Shown: piece after piece, positions 23,965 through 27,228 of the stretch
How the letters are laid out: the number at the start of each line of letters is the position of its first letter
Position numbering within the stretch: position 1 is the first letter of the stretch
Assembly: GCA_902463905.1 (NCBI GenBank)
Contig: CABQHF010000003.1
Span: 1-27,228, forward strand
Direction of reading: 5' to 3'
From: an uncultured Faecalibacterium sp.
GTDB taxonomy: Bacteria; Bacillota; Clostridia; Oscillospirales; Ruminococcaceae
Length of the DNA: 27,228 bases
Notes under the pieces: model-generated
What the model was told of the DNA's origin: nothing
What the model saw: only the letters and a program-made list of their open reading frames with translations
Database searches by the model: none
Program-made: the position numbers and the translations under genes

Positions 23965-24159
23965 TCAGTTGCGGTAGCAGCGGTCCTGCCCGACCAGCCA
24001 GTCCTCGCACAGATGCTGGGCTTCTTCCAGGCTGCGGCTCTCGCAGTCAAAAAAGGCACCGCGCAGGGAACGATAGGAGTAGTGAACACGCGGAACACCG
24101 TTTGCGTCCTTGAATCTCTCGCAGCGTTCCTGTCCGGGCATCAGATAGCATTGTTCCAT
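23965..24159 (-). CDS. Small cysteine-containing hypothetical protein, possibly DUF3873-like
   Basis: A 64-residue protein I do not recognise with certainty. An AAGGAG ribosome site (24174-24169, minus strand) lies nine bases before the ATG, an extended -10 promoter is upstream and a terminator is downstream, so it is very likely expressed. It has five Cys (4, 13, 39, 50, 61). The pattern GQERCERF, HYSYRS, GAFFDCES, SLEEAQ, CEDWL resembles, from memory, the small DUF3873 proteins of conjugative elements (YDYR, GELF, TLEE, DEWL). No membrane segment or signal peptide. It faces the selenium operon tail to tail; no functional link is shown. Confidence 0.72.
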   Translation of the reverse strand: MEQCYLMPGQERCERFKDANGVPRVHYSYRSLRGAFFDCESRSLEEAQHLCEDWLVGQDRCYRN

Positions 24160-24214
24160 CGTTCATTTCTCCTTCAATTGTTTTGCAGCGGCGGTATGGC
24201 ACGCAACGCTTGCT

Positions 24215-24223
24215 ATTGTATCA
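24215..24223 (-). promoter_or_regulatory. Extended -10 promoter of the small minus-strand gene
   Basis: On the minus strand TGATACAAT (24223-24215) is an extended -10 (TG-N-TACAAT). No good -35 is seen upstream. It lies 56 bases before the small gene's ATG. Confidence 0.5.
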
Positions 24224-24300
24224 CGCAGGAGAAAAGTTTGCTATTGCTGTTTTATCCAAAGATGCGTTTTGTTTTTCTCTGTGGTTGTGGCACAAAAGGG

Positions 24301-24436
24301 CTTGACAAGTTTTATTCGTGCAGAGCGCGATCTTCTTCAAGAGATGCTTTCATGCCGTGGATGCGCCCCAGACCGTAAGCCGGCAGCACACTGCACAGCA
24401 GATTCAGGATGGAGCCTACCTATATAATTTGTCAAG
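24301..24436. other. Gene remnant bracketed by an 8-base inverted repeat (doubtful)
   Basis: CTTGACAA (24301-24308) and TTGTCAAG (24429-24436) form an inverted repeat. Between them, on the minus strand, 35 codons are open from 24419 to a TAA at 24314-24312. They read as a short hydrophobic segment and a charged tail (ILNLLCSVLPAYGLGRIHG, then MKASLEEDRALHE), with codon use like the real genes. A TAG stands immediately upstream and there is no start codon or ribosome site, so it could be the 3' remnant of a lost membrane-protein gene, a small mobile fragment, or chance. The rest of 24160-24561 holds the promoters listed here and no other gene. Confidence 0.25.
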
Positions 24437-24470
24437 GCCATTCCATCAATATGTAAAAACGATGGAAGCC
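24436..24470 (+). repeat. Imperfect hairpin upstream of phoH
   Basis: GGC plus TTCCATC (24436-24447, with a two-base bulge) pairs with GATGGAA plus GCC (24461-24470) around a 13-base AT-rich loop. It is about 30 bases upstream of the phoH promoter and has no good T-run, so an operator is as likely as an RNA structure. Confidence 0.4.
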
Positions 24471-24498
24471 TGAAAAATATTTTGTGCAATTTTCATAG

Positions 24499-24527
24499 TT
24501 TTCTTCTCATGATTTTGGTGGTACAAT
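24499..24527 (+). promoter_or_regulatory. Extended -10 promoter of the phoH operon
   Basis: TGGTACAAT (24519-24527) is an extended -10 (TG-N-TACAAT), with a weak TTTTCT -35 (24499-24504) at 17 bases. Start of transcription near 24534. Confidence 0.6.
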
Positions 24528-24561
24528 ATAGCTATCGAAGCAGGCAACGCAGGAGGAGCAC

Positions 24562-25545
<984 letters not shown>

Positions 25546-25549
25546 TTCT

Positions 25550-26041
25550 ATGTCCAATAAAGTTCTGATTACCAATTCCCAGAAGGCTGTCAAGGTCCCG
25601 TCCGGCCTGCGCATCCTGATCCGCCGCGCCTGCAACGCTGTGCTGGAGTACGAGCATTTCGAGGCACCGGCCGAGATCAGCGTGACCTTTGTGGACAATG
25701 CTGCCATTGCAGAGCTGAACAACCAGTACCGCAACAAGCCCATGCCCACCGATGTGCTGAGCTTCCCGCTGGGCGTGGACGGCAAGTACGATGTGGACGA
25801 GAACAACGGCTGCAAGATGCTGGGCGATATCGTCATCAGCATGGAGCGAGCTCAGGAGCAGGCCACCCTGTACGGCCATCCGCTGCAGCGGGAAGTGGCC
25901 TTCCTGACCGTGCACTCCATGTTGCATCTGCTGGGCTACGACCACGAGAACGGCGGCCTGGAAGCCATGCGGATGCGGGAAAAAGAAGAAGCGGTGCTGC
26001 TGCAGCTGGGCCTGCCCCGCACGGTGAGCTACACCGAATGA
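25550..26041 (+). CDS. ybeY: Endoribonuclease YbeY (rRNA maturation)
   Basis: Zinc-dependent endoribonuclease needed for 16S rRNA 3'-end maturation and ribosome quality control. The 163 residues contain the family signature HSMLHLLGYDH, giving zinc ligands H122, H126 and H132, and an upstream conserved NKPMPTDVLSFPL. The ATG at 25550 follows AAAGGAGAGG; an earlier in-frame start at 25412 lies inside phoH and was rejected. In many relatives a 7TM-HD phosphodiesterase gene, dgkA and cdd lie between phoH, ybeY and era; none is here. Confidence 0.95.
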   Translation: MSNKVLITNSQKAVKVPSGLRILIRRACNAVLEYEHFEAPAEISVTFVDNAAIAELNNQYRNKPMPTDVLSFPLGVDGKYDVDENNGCKMLGDIVISMERAQEQATLYGHPLQREVAFLTVHSMLHLLGYDHENGGLEAMRMREKEEAVLLQLGLPRTVSYTE

Positions 26042-26093
26042 TCCGCCTTTTGATTTACTGTGCCTCTGCACAAAGCAAGACAGGAGTTAGATT

Positions 26094-27032
26094 TTGAGTA
26101 ACACGACGCCCGTTCAGGGCCATTACGATACGTCGTCGGTCTTTGTGGCTGTGATCGGCCGCCCCAACGTGGGCAAATCCAGCCTGACCAATCTGCTGGT
26201 CGGCGAGAAGGTGGCCATCGTCACCTCCAAGCCGCAGACCACCCGCACCCGGATCACCGGTGTGATCACCCGCGGGCCGCTGCAGTATGTTCTGCTGGAC
26301 ACCCCCGGTGTACACAAAGCCCGCAACAAGCTGGGCAAGCGCATGGACAAAACCGCCAGTGATTCCATTGCGGACGTGGATGTTTCCATGATGCTGTTCG
26401 AACCCTACGGCGCGCTGAACGAATCCGAGATGGTGTTGGTGGATATGCTGCGCAGCAGCGGCGGCCCGGCCATTGCCGTGATCAACAAGACCGATCTGGT
26501 CAAGGAACCTGCCGATCTGGACGCCCGCAAAGAAGAGCTGAAGGCACTGGGTGTTTTCGATGACATTTACACCGTCAGCGTCCGTAACGAAGAAGGCTGC
26601 GAAACGCTGTTTGATGCCCTGAGCCACTATGCTGTGGAAGGCCCGCATTACTTTGACGATGACGCCTACACCGATATGCCGGAAAAAGAACTGGTAGCGG
26701 AAGTGATCCGTGAAAAGGCGCTGCTGTTCATGCGCGACGAGATCCCACACGGCATTGCAGTGGTCGTGGAGCGCTTCAAAGAGCGCCCCGGCACCGACCT
26801 CATTGACATCGACGTGAACATTTACTGTGAGCGGGAGAGCCACAAGGGCATGGTCATCGGCAAAGGCGGTGCCATGCTGAAAAAGATCGCCAGCGCCGCC
26901 CGTGCCGACTGCGAAGAGTTCCTGGGCTGCCGGGTGAACCTGCAGTGCTGGGTCAAGGTGAAGTCAGACTGGCGGGACAATGAGTTCATGCTGAACAATT
27001 TCGGCTTCAAGCAGAACAACGGCAGCCGCTGA
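26094..27032 (+). CDS. era: GTPase Era
   Basis: Ribosome-assembly GTPase that binds the 3' end of 16S rRNA. From a TTG start at 26094, with AGGAG seven bases upstream, the protein has 312 residues. G1 is GRPNVGKSS (22-30), the switch has the conserved TTRTR (49-53), G3 is DTPG (69-72) and G4 is NKTD (131-134). The C-terminal KH domain has VIGKGG (254-259). The 52-base gap from ybeY shows no clear promoter or terminator, so the block is probably one transcript with recO. Confidence 0.96.
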   Translation: MSNTTPVQGHYDTSSVFVAVIGRPNVGKSSLTNLLVGEKVAIVTSKPQTTRTRITGVITRGPLQYVLLDTPGVHKARNKLGKRMDKTASDSIADVDVSMMLFEPYGALNESEMVLVDMLRSSGGPAIAVINKTDLVKEPADLDARKEELKALGVFDDIYTVSVRNEEGCETLFDALSHYAVEGPHYFDDDAYTDMPEKELVAEVIREKALLFMRDEIPHGIAVVVERFKERPGTDLIDIDVNIYCERESHKGMVIGKGGAMLKKIASAARADCEEFLGCRVNLQCWVKVKSDWRDNEFMLNNFGFKQNNGSR

Positions 27033-27068
27033 GCATTTCTGGCACAGCGTCGGCAGGAGACACGGATC

Positions 27069-27228
27069 ATGGAGACTTTTGTGACACCGGGTCTGGTGCT
27101 GAAAGAGACCCGTTATAAAGAATCGGATCGGATCCTCACGATCCTGACACCGGGGCTGGGTGTGATCTCAGCCTCGGCACAGAGCAGCCTGCGGCTGAAA
27201 AGCAAATTGTTCAGCGCTTGCGGGCTGT
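27069..27228 (+). CDS. recO: DNA repair protein RecO, 3' end missing
   Basis: Start of RecO, which helps load RecA in recombinational repair. The 53 visible codons begin METFVTPGLVLKETRYKESD and continue through LTPGLGVISASA, matching the N-terminal OB fold of RecO (the conserved GxVLxxxxYxExDxIxTxxT pattern and the G-LxxxxA strand). CAGGAG precedes the ATG. It follows era by 36 bases, the usual order. The window ends inside the gene. Confidence 0.9.
   Translation, partial: METFVTPGLVLKETRYKESDRILTILTPGLGVISASAQSSLRLKSKLFSACGL

Noticed and set aside
24013..24378. Plus-strand open frame of 121 codons after the operon terminator
   Set aside because: It overlaps the small minus-strand gene, crosses that gene's promoter and ribosome site, and has no ribosome site of its own.

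Overview
The window is a piece of a low-temperature-promoter, GC-rich (roughly 60% by eye) Firmicutes chromosome. Gene content and order point to the class Clostridia, most likely Oscillospiraceae/Ruminococcaceae (a relative of Faecalibacterium, Subdoligranulum or Gemmiger). The genus is inference. Both ends are cut: def lacks its 5' end and recO lacks its 3' end. No tRNA, rRNA, CRISPR array or insertion sequence was seen.

Region 1 (1-8208) is a conserved housekeeping block read on the + strand: def, fmt, rsmB, rlmN, the Stp phosphatase, the PrkC PASTA kinase, rsgA, thiN, and then a 28-codon gene that I identify as spoVM. It ends at a strong intrinsic terminator. The order matches the Bacillus def/fmt/rsmB/rlmN/prpC/prkC/rsgA/rpe/thiN/spoVM neighbourhood, but rpe is missing. 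Immediately downstream is a SPOCS-LysM protein resembling SipL of Clostridioides difficile, preceded by a good match to a sigma-E promoter. SpoVM and SipL both act at the SpoIVA spore-coat basement layer, so this is a small, physically linked coat-assembly module.

Region 2 (9808-12409) holds an AzlCD branched-chain amino acid exporter, an orphan RmlD-like reductase and a DUF1653 protein. Each transcript has its own extended -10 promoter or terminator.

Region 3 (12476-23953) is a selenium-dependent molybdenum hydroxylase locus. It contains a purine-type NCS2 permease, a convergent/divergent mocA (minus strand), and a tightly coupled ten-gene operon: FAD subunit, 2Fe-2S subunit, Mo subunit, yqeC, selD, yedF, a class V aminotransferase (EF2568-like), a DUF3343 Se/S-carrier-like protein, xdhC and yqeB. 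The operon would import a heterocycle such as a purine, make selenophosphate, mature a molybdopterin-cytosine-dinucleotide cofactor with a labile selenium, and oxidise the substrate. No selA, selB, selC or mnmH is in the window, so selD may serve only this 'third' use of selenium. This pathway is known (the Enterococcus faecalis EF2563-EF2570 type), not new.

Region 4 (23965-27228) has a small cysteine-containing minus-strand gene, a 400-base intergenic stretch with inverted repeats and a possible gene remnant, and then a condensed phoH-ybeY-era-recO block.

I did not find a clearly undescribed system. The observations most worth following are the unannotated-size spoVM with its SipL partner and sigma-E-like promoters, the changed substrate-pocket residues in the Mo subunit, and the unusual domain order of XdhC.
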